64,000 bases of DNA, taken from NCBI RefSeq assembly GCF_947502895.1, contig NZ_CANNBM010000001.1:310001-374000 (forward strand), given 5' to 3'. Positions 41,599 through 50,473 of the stretch are shown here, in pieces. Origin of the DNA: an uncultured Sulfitobacter sp. Lineage in GTDB: Bacteria > Pseudomonadota > Alphaproteobacteria > Rhodobacterales > Rhodobacteraceae. Position 1 is the first letter of the stretch; each line of letters begins with the position of its first letter. The translations under genes were made by a program, and so were the position numbers. Below the pieces are notes generated by a model that had not been told where the DNA came from, did no database searches, and was given only the letters and a program-made list of their open reading frames with translations.

Positions 41599-42338
41599 GA
41601 ATTCACAACTTTCATAAATTCGCGGGTGATCTCGTGTTGCGGGTTGTTGAACATCTGTTCTGGTGTGCCTTCCTCAACGATTTCACCTGCCGCCATCAGG
41701 ATCACGCGATCCGCGACGGCGCGTGCAAACCCCATCTCATGGGTGACGCAAACAATCGTCATGTCTGCGCGGGCGAGGTCTTGCATCACGTCCAGTACCT
41801 CTGAGATCATTTCGGGGTCTAATGCCGAGGTCGGCTCATCAAACAGCATGATTTCGGGTTTGAGACACAAAGCGCGCGCAAGGGCCACGCGCTGTTGTTG
41901 CCCGCCCGATATTTGATCAGGGAATTTGGAGGCGTGGATGTCGACTTGCATTTTCTTGAGCTGGTCTCGCGCTTCCTCAGTGGCGGCCCCACGATCCCGA
42001 CCCAAGGCGCGGATTTGCGGCAGAACGCAGTTTTCCAATATTGTGAGGTGCGGGAACAGATTGAAGTTCTGGAACACCATGCCGACACGTTTGCGTACTT
42101 GGTCAAGCACCTGCGTATTGTCGCCCACGGCCATTCCCAAGACGTCGATCTGCCCAGAGGAATAGCTTTCAAGCCCATTCATGCAGCGGATCAACGTCGA
42201 TTTACCCGATCCCGATGGCCCACAAATAACAAGGGTTTGGCCATCGGGCACCTCAAGATCGACGTTCTTAAGAGCGTGAAAATCACCATAATGTTTCTCA
42301 AGTGAGATGATTGAGATAGCTGGATTATGCATGGCCAA
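41595..42338 (-). CDS. Amino-acid ABC transporter ATP-binding protein (AapP-like)
   Basis: A 247-residue ATPase of the polar amino-acid uptake family. Walker A is GPSGSGKST, the signature is ISGGQQQRVALARAL, Walker B is IMLFDEPTSALDPE, followed by the H-loop CVTHEMGFA. The ATG at 42338 overlaps the permease stop by 14 bases (a second ATG at 42332 is possible), and its own stop overlaps the cyclodeaminase gene start by 4 bases. Confidence 0.94.
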   Translation of the reverse strand: MAMHNPAISIISLEKHYGDFHALKNVDLEVPDGQTLVICGPSGSGKSTLIRCMNGLESYSSGQIDVLGMAVGDNTQVLDQVRKRVGMVFQNFNLFPHLTILENCVLPQIRALGRDRGAATEEARDQLKKMQVDIHASKFPDQISGGQQQRVALARALCLKPEIMLFDEPTSALDPEMISEVLDVMQDLARADMTIVCVTHEMGFARAVADRVILMAAGEIVEEGTPEQMFNNPQHEITREFMKVVNS

Positions 42339-43404
42339 GCCTCATTCGTGTTTCCAGCCACGCCCCATAGCGCGACAGACCAAAGACAAAGACGAAATAG
42401 ATCAGTGCCAGAAAGACGTAGACCTCGATATATTGATTGCCCCATTCGCCCGTGCCAATCGCGGCGTTGCCTGAGGCCATGACCTCAAAGAATCCGATGA
42501 TTGTAACGATAGAAGTTTCTTTGAAGGTGATCACCGCTTGGTTGATGGTTGATGGCAGCGTGTTGCGGAATGCTTGAGGCAGCAGAATGTCCACCACCAA
42601 CGACCAATAGGGCATGCCAAGGGCGGAAGCGGCCTCCGCTTGGCCATCAGGTGTGGATTGCAAGCCAGCGCGAATGATCTCTGCCTGATAGGCCGCAAAG
42701 AACACCGCAAAGGCGACAACCACGCGCATTAGCTTGCTGCCTTGCAACCATTCAGGCACCAGCAAGGGCACAATCACAGCCGCTGCAAACAGGATTGTCA
42801 GCAAGGGTAAGGAACGCACGATGTCGATAAAGAACCCCATTGATTTGGCGATCACCGGCAAGCTGGAACGGCGTGCCAAAGCAAAGACCACTGCCAGCGG
42901 CATGCCGATCACAAAGACGCCTGAGAAGATGAAGATCGTTAGGGACAGGCCGCCCCATTGCTCAGACGTGACTAATGGTAGGCCAGCGAATCCGCCTCGC
43001 ATCAGCAGAACAAAAGCACCAAACCCGACGACCCACATCAACGGCAACCGGCGGATCGACCAAAACCGCGGCAGACAGGACAGCGCGATCGTGATGATCA
43101 CGGCGATACACGCGAGCGTGGAGCGCCACTGCTCGTCGTACGGGTAAAGCCCGAACAGGATCAGCCGACCGCGGCTTTCGATGACGGCCCAGCAGGCACC
43201 GGCATCATGGGTGCATTGGTCCTTGTTCTCGACCCGCCATATTGCGTCAACAAACGCCCAGCCGATCAGTGCTTGCAGGCCCCAGAAAATGAGGACGGCA
43301 AAGATGATCGAAAATATGGTATCGTACCATGTGTTGAAAAAGTTCCTTTTTAGCCAAGTGATTGCGCCCATTTGCGGGGCCGGAGGTGCCATTGCTTCTG
43401 TCAT
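42325..43404 (-). CDS. Amino-acid ABC transporter permease (AapM-like)
   Basis: A 359-residue HisM-type permease with eight or so membrane segments and the EAA loop (QAEIIRAGLQSTPDGQAEAASALGM). The length and the long loop after the first membrane segment are typical of AapM/BztC proteins of general L-amino-acid transporters. It starts 2 bases after the partner permease gene. Confidence 0.93.
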   Translation of the reverse strand: MTEAMAPPAPQMGAITWLKRNFFNTWYDTIFSIIFAVLIFWGLQALIGWAFVDAIWRVENKDQCTHDAGACWAVIESRGRLILFGLYPYDEQWRSTLACIAVIITIALSCLPRFWSIRRLPLMWVVGFGAFVLLMRGGFAGLPLVTSEQWGGLSLTIFIFSGVFVIGMPLAVVFALARRSSLPVIAKSMGFFIDIVRSLPLLTILFAAAVIVPLLVPEWLQGSKLMRVVVAFAVFFAAYQAEIIRAGLQSTPDGQAEAASALGMPYWSLVVDILLPQAFRNTLPSTINQAVITFKETSIVTIIGFFEVMASGNAAIGTGEWGNQYIEVYVFLALIYFVFVFGLSRYGAWLETRMRLGHA

Positions 43405-43406
43405 GA

Positions 43407-44543
43407 TCAGCTCCTGCCCTTAAGTTTGATACGCTCGTTCAGCATGTTCATTGCAAAGCCGATGGAATAGTTGATCACGATGAAGCCGCCCATCAGCAAC
43501 GCCAGCAGCTCCATGGTTTGGCCGCTTTGGTTGATCGAGGTGGACACGATGGCAAAGTAGTCAGGATAACCGATGGCGATGCCAACGGTCGTGCCCTTCA
43601 TCAGCCAGACATATTGGTTGGTCAGCGACGGCAGCATCGCGCGAAACGCCAGTGGAATGCGGATCAGACGGTTGATTTGGAAGGGTGAAAGGCCAAGGGC
43701 CGTCCCCGCCTCCAGCTTGCCGCGATCAACCGAGAGCAAGCCACCGCGAATGATCTCACCGATATAGGAGGCACCGAACAGGACCAGACCGATTAAGAGG
43801 GCTGAAAATTCGGGTTTGAGGGAAATGCCACCGACAAAGCGCAGGCCTTTGAGTTCAGGGGTTGAGATGAGCGGCATGTCGGGTTCACGGCCGGTAACCA
43901 GCAGAACCGCACATATGACGCCGAAGACCACAGCGGCACCAATCCAACGACGCATCGCAGTGTGGTGGTTGCGCATGACCCATATGCCAATGCAGAGCGC
44001 AACAAACGCGAGTGCAGTCAACAGCAAGTCATTGCCAGAAAATGAGGGAGCCGGAAACATCAGGCCACGGTTCGACAGATAAATGCTGTCAGCGATGGAA
44101 TAGGCCTGTTTGGGGCTCGGCAGATGGGTCAGGATCGCGTACCAGAAAAACACTTGCAGGATCACGGGTACATTGCGGAACACCTCGACGTATGTGGTGC
44201 CGACCAGCTTCATCAATGTATTGCTAGATACCCGCATGAGGGCGAGCAGTAACCCGAGGATAGTGGCAAAAATTAAGGTCAAGAAACCCACCAACATGGT
44301 GTTGAGCAATCCGGCCCATAGCACGCGGGCATAGGTGGATCGACCTGAGACTTCGATGACGGAAAAATTTATGGGCCAGCCGGTTGTGCGCTCCAAAAAA
44401 CCAAATCCGGTGGCGATGCCTTGGTCCGCGATATTGCGTTGGCCTGTCAGGATGATCGATACGATCAACAGAACGGCAGCGATGGCAAACCCTGCCTGCA
44501 GGGCCGTGCGTCTGAACTTCTGTGATGCGAATAATTGGCTCAT
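43407..44543 (-). CDS. Amino-acid ABC transporter permease (AapQ-like)
   Basis: A 378-residue HisM-type permease, partner of AapM. The EAA loop reads GEIIRGGLLSVDRGKLEAGTALGL, and LPSLTNQYVWLMKGTTVGIAIGYPD near the C-terminus is characteristic of AapQ/BztB. It is separated from the binding-protein gene by 54 bases that contain a GC hairpin. Confidence 0.93.
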   Translation of the reverse strand: MSQLFASQKFRRTALQAGFAIAAVLLIVSIILTGQRNIADQGIATGFGFLERTTGWPINFSVIEVSGRSTYARVLWAGLLNTMLVGFLTLIFATILGLLLALMRVSSNTLMKLVGTTYVEVFRNVPVILQVFFWYAILTHLPSPKQAYSIADSIYLSNRGLMFPAPSFSGNDLLLTALAFVALCIGIWVMRNHHTAMRRWIGAAVVFGVICAVLLVTGREPDMPLISTPELKGLRFVGGISLKPEFSALLIGLVLFGASYIGEIIRGGLLSVDRGKLEAGTALGLSPFQINRLIRIPLAFRAMLPSLTNQYVWLMKGTTVGIAIGYPDYFAIVSTSINQSGQTMELLALLMGGFIVINYSIGFAMNMLNERIKLKGRS

Positions 44544-44563
44544 GAACTTACCCCAAAATGGTT

Positions 44564-44588
44564 CGGGGCCACGTCAAACGCGGCCCCG
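44564..44588 (-). promoter_or_regulatory. Intercistronic hairpin between aapJ-like and aapQ-like genes
   Basis: A 7-bp stem CGGGGCC/GGCCCCG with an 11-base loop lies just after the binding-protein stop codon. No T run follows. Such hairpins commonly protect the message of the binding protein, which is needed in excess. Confidence 0.6.
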
Positions 44589-44597
44589 ATAGTTTGA

Positions 44598-45632
44598 TCA
44601 ATCTAGAACGAGCGGGTAGTGTAGGCCGCCGTTGTTCCACAGATTGTTCAAGCCGCGCGGCAGTTTGTAGCGTGATCCTTCGCCGATAGTGCGGTCATAG
44701 ATTTCGCCGTAGTTGCCGACGGTTTTGATCACGTTATAGGCCCAATCATCATGCAACCCGAGGCGCGTGCCGACACCGGGGGTCACACCCAGCAAACGCT
44801 CGATTGAAGCAGAGGGCGGGTTGGCCTTCATCTCATCCACGTTGGCTTGGGTGATGCCGTTCTCTTCAGCCATCATTAGCGCACTGACCATCCAGTTGAT
44901 GACGTCCATAAAGTCGTCTTCGCCTTGACGGGTCACAATGCCTTCAGGCTCAAGTGCCAGAACATCTCCGAGGATTTCAAAGTCGTCGGGGTTTTCGGCA
45001 TTAACGCGGGTTGCTGACAGGAACGGACCAAAGCCGGCAATCGCATCGCAACGTCCAGCGTAGAATGCTGCGCGCAGCTCTTCGCCTTTTTCAAAGGCTA
45101 GGGATTCATATTCGATGCCATTGGTTTCCATATAGTCAGTCAATACGCGCTCAACTGTGGTGCCTGCGTTGACACAGAAAACACCGCCCTCAAGGTCTGC
45201 GATCCCTTCTGCCCCAAGCTCTGTCTTGGACATCACGTAAAACGGGCCAATGAAATAGGGGCGCGAATATTGCAGGCCCAGTTCGGTGTCGCGCGTCATG
45301 GTCCAACCCGTGACCTTGATGATCACGTCGATGTCACCCGATTGGATGGCCGGGAACCGCTGTGCCCAGCTGACAGGGATGATTTGAAGCTTGTCAGGGC
45401 TGCCTAGGATGGCGGTGGCCAGCGCTTTGCAGAACTCAATGTCAAAGCCTTGCCATTCACCTTCGCCATCCACCTCGGCAAAGCCAAGGTAGCTGCCGTT
45501 GTGACCCGTACACAGCAGGCTGTCGCGTTCAATAATTGTGTCAAGGAGGCCTTGGCCTTCAGCCTGAACGGCGGTGACGCTGCCCAATGCAATTGTGCCT
45601 GCAACCGCGAGGCTTGTGAGTATGTTTTTCAT
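44598..45632 (-). CDS. Amino-acid ABC transporter substrate-binding protein (AapJ-like)
   Basis: A 344-residue periplasmic binding protein of the AapJ/BztA type. The signal peptide is MKNILTSLAVAGTIALGSVTAVQA; WQGFDIEFCKALATAILG and FCVNAGTTVERVLTDYM are conserved phrases. I chose the ATG at 45632, preceded by GGAGAG, rather than the upstream one at 45644. It lies 21 bases after the enolase-superfamily gene. General L-amino-acid systems are broad, so this copy's ligand must be inferred from the operon. Confidence 0.93.
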   Translation of the reverse strand: MKNILTSLAVAGTIALGSVTAVQAEGQGLLDTIIERDSLLCTGHNGSYLGFAEVDGEGEWQGFDIEFCKALATAILGSPDKLQIIPVSWAQRFPAIQSGDIDVIIKVTGWTMTRDTELGLQYSRPYFIGPFYVMSKTELGAEGIADLEGGVFCVNAGTTVERVLTDYMETNGIEYESLAFEKGEELRAAFYAGRCDAIAGFGPFLSATRVNAENPDDFEILGDVLALEPEGIVTRQGEDDFMDVINWMVSALMMAEENGITQANVDEMKANPPSASIERLLGVTPGVGTRLGLHDDWAYNVIKTVGNYGEIYDRTIGEGSRYKLPRGLNNLWNNGGLHYPLVLD

Positions 45633-45653
45633 CGTTCTCTCCACTGTTGTGTT

Positions 45654-46817
45654 TCAGATAGTCGTCACCGCTTGGCGCGGTAGTTGGGCGATGTGATCAT
45701 CGCCGGTTGAATAGGCTGTCGAAACATCAGTGCTCGGCAGCGTGATACCCAAGCCCGGTTCATCGGGCAGGGAATGGCGGTTGTTGGCTTGCTTTTGCAG
45801 GCGCAGAGTGTCGAAAAAGACGGAGTGAACGCTGTGGTGTTCAACATGGGCGATCATTGGATCTGCGGCTGCAATCTGGCAGGCGGCCATTAAGGCCACA
45901 GCGGTTGAGGACACCTCGAGCGACAGGCGCGTCGGGGTGTCTGCAACCAATCGCGACAAGGCCGTAACCCGAGAGATGCCACCGCAGGCAATTGGAGCGG
46001 TCTGTAAAAACGCTACCTGTGCGTCATGGGTTAGTTTTTCATGTAATTCGGGGCGGTATTCTGCCTCGGTTGCCATCACAGGCACACCCGCTTTAGACAG
46101 TTGTGCCATGCCGTCGTAATCCCACGCTTTGGTAGGGGATTGAAACGCCTCGATCCGGTCATTCGGCAGCGCCTCAAACACGCGCAGAGCGTCATCAGCG
46201 CAATAGGTATATACACCGTCGATAATCAGCTTGGTGTCAGGCGGCAGAACATCAAGAACAGCATGAACGCGCGCGACATCCGTCTGGATCGTTTCCCCGC
46301 CCACTTTCATTTTGGAAAGCTTAAACCCGCGTTGTGCGTGCCCCGCCATTTCATCAGCTAACATCGCGAGGGTTTTGCCGGTCCCGTACAGACCGCCGCT
46401 GGCATACAGATTGACTGTGCCGCACGCGTTTGGGGACAGAGTTTTCCAGATGGGTTGGCGCGCGTGCTGTGCCCGCAAATCCCACATCGCTATGTCGATC
46501 CCTGACAAAGCCGAGGCCAAGATACCATGACGCGCTGTCAGTGTTGCACGTGTGATCATGGTGTTAGAGATATCTGCCATATCCTCAAGGGAGGTTCCAA
46601 GAAAATGTTGGATCATTTCGGTGCGCACAAACGCTAACAACGCATCGGGAGCCGTGTCAAAGCACCAACATTCACCCAGCCCTTGCCGCCCTGTGTCGTC
46701 TTGAATGCAGACGAACACTGCGTATTTCTTTGTCCAGCGGATCGCAGGGTTCCAGATTTTGCCACCCAGATCGTTGCAATGGGTGAACACAGATATGCGG
46801 GTGATTTTGGCGGACAT
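45654..46817 (-). CDS. Enolase-superfamily (mandelate racemase-like) enzyme
   Basis: A 387-residue protein with the mandelate racemase/muconate-lactonising fold. The general-base motif is Lys169-Met-Lys171 (FKLSKMKVG). Metal-ligand positions read Asp200 (LIIDGVYTY), Gln226 (EAFQSP, where a glutamate is usual) and Glu251 or Glu253 (ATEAEY). The strand with SLEVSS carries Glu301 in place of a histidine. An enolase-superfamily cis-3-hydroxy-L-proline dehydratase is known from a marine alphaproteobacterium with a similar gene neighbourhood; that is my best but unproven guess. The gene starts at the base after the GntR stop. Confidence 0.82.
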   Translation of the reverse strand: MSAKITRISVFTHCNDLGGKIWNPAIRWTKKYAVFVCIQDDTGRQGLGECWCFDTAPDALLAFVRTEMIQHFLGTSLEDMADISNTMITRATLTARHGILASALSGIDIAMWDLRAQHARQPIWKTLSPNACGTVNLYASGGLYGTGKTLAMLADEMAGHAQRGFKLSKMKVGGETIQTDVARVHAVLDVLPPDTKLIIDGVYTYCADDALRVFEALPNDRIEAFQSPTKAWDYDGMAQLSKAGVPVMATEAEYRPELHEKLTHDAQVAFLQTAPIACGGISRVTALSRLVADTPTRLSLEVSSTAVALMAACQIAAADPMIAHVEHHSVHSVFFDTLRLQKQANNRHSLPDEPGLGITLPSTDVSTAYSTGDDHIAQLPRQAVTTI

Positions 46818-47552
46818 CTATTGGCCCGCCTTTGTTGAGGCCAACGAAAGCCCAATATCAAAATCCCTATCAGGCGTGTGTTGCAGCGCCTTTAGAAAGC
46901 GGTCATGAAATTGCATGGTATGAGCATGGGCAATAGCATCGGCCTGCATGATATCTTGAGCGGCGATGGCGTCTATGAAATCGCCATGTTGGTCCTGCAT
47001 GACTTCTTTGCGCGCGACTGTATCAAGCACCTGAACATGCATATGTAAAAGACGGCGGGCCTCAGATAGAAGCTCTCGGTAGTGGCGAGTCACATAGGGG
47101 TTTTTTCCCGCCTCGGAGACCGCGATGTGGAAGGCAAAGTTGGCCTGCATTATATCCAGTGGCACGGCCATAACTATGGTTTTGTTAAATGCGCTTGCAA
47201 GATTGCGAAGGTTGGCAAGGTCTGCGTCTGTCCGGTTTTCGGCAGCCAGTCGCGTCGCGAGGCGTTGCTGAATGTCTAGCGCCTGAATGAATGCAGCAAA
47301 GTTGCGCAAATCGATCTGCGCCACAATCGTCGAGCGGTTCGGCAAGGTTTCGACAAGCCGCTCAGCCAACAGGCGGTTCAACGCCTCGCGTATCGGAGAT
47401 CGTGATACCGCAAACCGCTTGGACAAGCTTGTTTCATCTAGCGCCGCACCTGGCTCTCGCTTTAGCGTCAAGATTTCGTCACGCAGAACGCCGTAAATCT
47501 CGTTTGACGCAGCTCCACGCTGATAGGTTTTTGCCGGTTTGTCGGATGCCAC
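46818..47552 (-). CDS. GntR-family (FCD) transcriptional regulator
   Basis: A 244-residue regulator, first gene of the sulfatase operon. The winged helix covers about residues 15-80 (EIYGVLRDEILTLKREPGAALDETSLSKRF is typical; SRSPIREALNRLLAERLVE is the recognition part). The FCD domain follows, with LDIMQANFAFHIAVSEAGKNP and the His of DQHGDFIDAI. It lies directly upstream of the enolase-superfamily gene (TAG then ATG). A palindrome 36 bases upstream of its start suggests autoregulation of the operon. Confidence 0.9.
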   Translation of the reverse strand: MASDKPAKTYQRGAASNEIYGVLRDEILTLKREPGAALDETSLSKRFAVSRSPIREALNRLLAERLVETLPNRSTIVAQIDLRNFAAFIQALDIQQRLATRLAAENRTDADLANLRNLASAFNKTIVMAVPLDIMQANFAFHIAVSEAGKNPYVTRHYRELLSEARRLLHMHVQVLDTVARKEVMQDQHGDFIDAIAAQDIMQADAIAHAHTMQFHDRFLKALQHTPDRDFDIGLSLASTKAGQ

Positions 47553-47587
47553 AGGAAATGCCCCAGAAGGTACTAGAGAAATAATTC

Positions 47588-47608
47588 TTGTCGACAGTGT
47601 GTCGACAA
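47588..47608. promoter_or_regulatory. 21-bp palindrome, candidate operator of the sulfatase operon
   Basis: Half-sites TTGTCGACA and TGTCGACAA flank a 3-base spacer. A further degenerate half-site TGTCTACAAA lies at 47619-47628. It sits just upstream of the GntR gene, in the position of an autoregulatory operator. Confidence 0.8.
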
Positions 47609-47628
47609 ATTAAGCCTGTGTCTACAAA

Positions 47629-48125
47629 TCTCTTGCAAAGCGGCATACGACAAACGAATTCTACTCATCACTCAGAGCGCAAAGTTTGAAAGAACAGCCT
47701 TCAACCAGCGCGCACCAGTACTGGACGAAAGTCATCCAAGCCACTTATTTCATGCAGAAAAGACAACAGCCGCGCACGGAGCAGCTTCAGTGAAAGCTCT
47801 CAATGTCTGCACCTGCACAAGGCTACTTCATCTGCGGTGTGTGAGTTTATGCACCGTGCGGCGAAAGGTCAGTTTGAGATTCAGGGCTATTGACCAGTTT
47901 GAACGACTGCTTTGGTGAAAAGTGCTGCAATGCCAAAAACGCGCCGCTGCAATTGAGAACGAATGCTGCATCAGCAATAGCTGCAGATGCATAAGGCTGG
48001 TTTGTCCGCACAGCGGACATAAAAGCATTTTGCAGCGAACGGCAGCAAAGAGCCCACTTTACCAATTTTCTGTGCCGCGGCTAAAGTCCGCTTTTGGAAA
48101 ATAGATCGACATCATACGCAGAAGC
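47629..48125. other. Gene-free stretch between the sulfatase operon and cysG
   Basis: About 500 bases with no convincing gene in either strand. It includes a short palindromic motif TGTCCGC-acA-GCGGACA at about 48002-48018 and a nearby AAAGTCCGC at 48083. The segment looks like decayed intergenic sequence marking the edge of the accessory block. Confidence 0.4.
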
Positions 48126-49541
48126 TTAGGCTACGCCGACTTCACTACTCCCCCAGACTTCTGGCTGCACCAAAGCACCTCGGTATGAACCCTTCTTACG
48201 CAGCTTTAGAAACAGCATTGCGGTATCGGTGATACAGTGCTGATCCAATGTCTTAGGAAGCGACGTGATATCGCAGGTGGCAATAATCTCGCGTGACGAC
48301 TGTGCATGCGCGACGATCGTGACGCTAATATCAGCAGCGTCATGGTGGGCCGCCAGATATGCGCTGATGTCCGGTGCTGCCGAGACCGCCATATAGAGTG
48401 CGATGCAACTGCCCGGCATGAGGTTTTTTACGCCGTCGGGGACAGCGCAGCCATCGGTGGAATGACCTGTCGTCAGGATCAATGTGTCGATCGCCTCTCT
48501 TTCTGTCAGGGTTTGCCCGCTTGCAGCAGCAGCGCCGCAGGCAGCCGTCACGCCGGGTACAATTTCCAGCGGAATTCCTGCGGCGCGCACAGCGTCCATC
48601 TCTTCCATACTGCGCGCAAAAATGCCCGGATCACCACATTTCAACCGGACCACGCGCGCCCCGTTTCGGGCGGCTGTCACGACAGTCTGCGTAATTTTCT
48701 CTTGTGGCCAACTGTGGCACCCAGGGCGCTTGCCCACATAAATCCGTTCGGCATCGCGGCGGGCAAGTTCCAGAATTTCAGGATCAACGAGACGGTCGTA
48801 ATAGATCACATCCGCCTCTTGCAGGCGCTGCACACCCCGCAATGTAATCAGATCTTTGGCACCAGGCCCTGCACCGACAAGGGCGACACTGCCCCCTATT
48901 TGCTGATCGAAATCACCTGTGGCGATCGCCTGTTTGATCATTTGTGCCACTTCGCGCGCAGCGCCCCGCGCATGGGTGCGGCGTGGCACATCGCCGAACA
49001 CCCAGCGCCACAGGTCACGTCGCGCACGCGGACCAAGACGTGCAGCAGCACTGGCCCGCAGGCGCCCCGCAAGTGAGGCCAGATCACCAAGGTTCGGCTC
49101 CAGCATCTGCTCGATCTGTGTCTTGATCTGACGCGCAAGAACGGGTGCCGTGCCTTCGGTCCCGATCGCAACAACGACAGGATCACGGTCCACAATAGAA
49201 GGCGTGATGACATCGCACAATGCCGGCTGGTCGACGACATTTACAGTGGCGCCTGCTGCTTTGGCCAACGCATGCAGGGCCATATCCGCCCCCGCGCAAC
49301 CCGTTGCAATGAAAACCAGTGCCGTGTCTTTCAATTCCTCTGCTTGAAGTGCGCCGTGCTGATGAATTATGCGGCCAGCGGCGGCCAAAGCGGCCAACTC
49401 ATCATCAAGGTAATCGCTGCGCAGGATGATCTGTGCCTCGGTCTTGAGTATCAGTCGGGTCTTTTGTGCCGCTTGCTCGCCGCCTCCGATAATCACGACC
49501 CTGCGGCCTTCCATCTGGATGAACATTGGAAACGTCTTCAT
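48126..49541 (-). CDS. cysG: Siroheme synthase
   Basis: A 471-residue multifunctional enzyme making siroheme for nitrite reductase: N-terminal precorrin-2 dehydrogenase/ferrochelatase (NAD loop VVIIGGGEQAAQKTRLIL, about 12-29) and C-terminal uroporphyrinogen-III C-methyltransferase (VALVGAGPGAKDLITLRG, YYDRLV, KCGDPGIFAR, EIVPGVTAACG). It is the last gene of the nitrate operon and overlaps the preceding gene by 4 bases. Confidence 0.95.
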   Translation of the reverse strand: MKTFPMFIQMEGRRVVIIGGGEQAAQKTRLILKTEAQIILRSDYLDDELAALAAAGRIIHQHGALQAEELKDTALVFIATGCAGADMALHALAKAAGATVNVVDQPALCDVITPSIVDRDPVVVAIGTEGTAPVLARQIKTQIEQMLEPNLGDLASLAGRLRASAAARLGPRARRDLWRWVFGDVPRRTHARGAAREVAQMIKQAIATGDFDQQIGGSVALVGAGPGAKDLITLRGVQRLQEADVIYYDRLVDPEILELARRDAERIYVGKRPGCHSWPQEKITQTVVTAARNGARVVRLKCGDPGIFARSMEEMDAVRAAGIPLEIVPGVTAACGAAAASGQTLTEREAIDTLILTTGHSTDGCAVPDGVKNLMPGSCIALYMAVSAAPDISAYLAAHHDAADISVTIVAHAQSSREIIATCDITSLPKTLDQHCITDTAMLFLKLRKKGSYRGALVQPEVWGSSEVGVA

Positions 49542-50473
49542 GCGGGGACTCCTTGGGATATCGCGCGATTGGCCCAGAGCGCCTGTGCTTTCTCTTGGGC
49601 TTGATCAAGCGTGGCGTTGGGATCGACAGTCCAAAGCGCGAGGGCAGCTGTGCCTGTCACCGTCGCTTCGGCAAACGGATCGCCAATGTCGCCGCGCCAA
49701 AAGGCCATGGGGTCGACCTGCGCGTCCGCGTCGTTCAGGCGGCGGGTCTGAGACAGGATTGCGGGTGCTGCCTGCTGGATATGGGTGCCATCACGCAGGC
49801 CGAAGCAAATGATCTCTTTTGACGGATGCCGCTCGAACTCTCCGCCGCCGCCTTTGATGATAGTGAGGGTCCTCTGCCCTAGCAGTTCGGCTGCACGGGC
49901 CTGTAGGCTGCGGTAAGACGGGTGGAACACACCCTGCACCGTTGCAGGGGCGCACGACGGGTTCCACATGCGCAAAACTGTATTGATGCAAGAGCGCAGG
50001 CCGAGATCGCTGCGCAAATCTAGGAGCGCAAATGCTTTCGGGCTTAGACCTGCCAGCGGATCATAGCGGACCAAGGGTCCGACCAATTCACGGATTTCAG
50101 CAGTGCTCAAACTTGCGTTTTGATAGGCGTTATACCCATGCATCGAGACAGACACCCCAGCCTTTGCCACCAGCCGTGCCGCCAGCAGATAGAGCGGCGC
50201 ACCACGGCTGCGACCTGCCGCGTAGCTGGGCCAGTCCAGATCGGCAGGAGGCAGCGTGCCGCTTACATGGGCCCGCAATGCGGCCGTAAACCCTGCAATT
50301 TCTTGCGGCTCCTCACCGCGTAGCCGCAGGACCATCAGGAGCGCCCCCACAGCCTCAGGTGCTGCGCGGTCCTCAAGGATCACGGTCATCGCCTCTTGCG
50401 CCTCACTCAAGGTCATCGCCCGCGCGCGGCCCTTGCCCTGTGCGACGATCCTGACAAACGGCGCGAGGGTCAT
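49538..50473 (-). CDS. TrpD2/YbiB-like protein of the nitrate cluster
   Basis: A 311-residue protein with the anthranilate phosphoribosyltransferase-like fold (glycosyltransferase family 3). It has the helical N-terminus (LSEAQEAMTVILEDRAAPEAVGALLMVLRLRGE is the typical pattern) and a C-terminal domain with TIIKGGGGEFERHPSK, but the canonical PRPP loop is altered. YbiB/TrpD2 proteins bind nucleic acid rather than making tryptophan. Its presence between nasA and cysG, coupled by 4-base overlaps on both sides, suggests a role with nitrate assimilation, which is not defined. Confidence 0.8.
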   Translation of the reverse strand: MTLAPFVRIVAQGKGRARAMTLSEAQEAMTVILEDRAAPEAVGALLMVLRLRGEEPQEIAGFTAALRAHVSGTLPPADLDWPSYAAGRSRGAPLYLLAARLVAKAGVSVSMHGYNAYQNASLSTAEIRELVGPLVRYDPLAGLSPKAFALLDLRSDLGLRSCINTVLRMWNPSCAPATVQGVFHPSYRSLQARAAELLGQRTLTIIKGGGGEFERHPSKEIICFGLRDGTHIQQAAPAILSQTRRLNDADAQVDPMAFWRGDIGDPFAEATVTGTAALALWTVDPNATLDQAQEKAQALWANRAISQGVPA

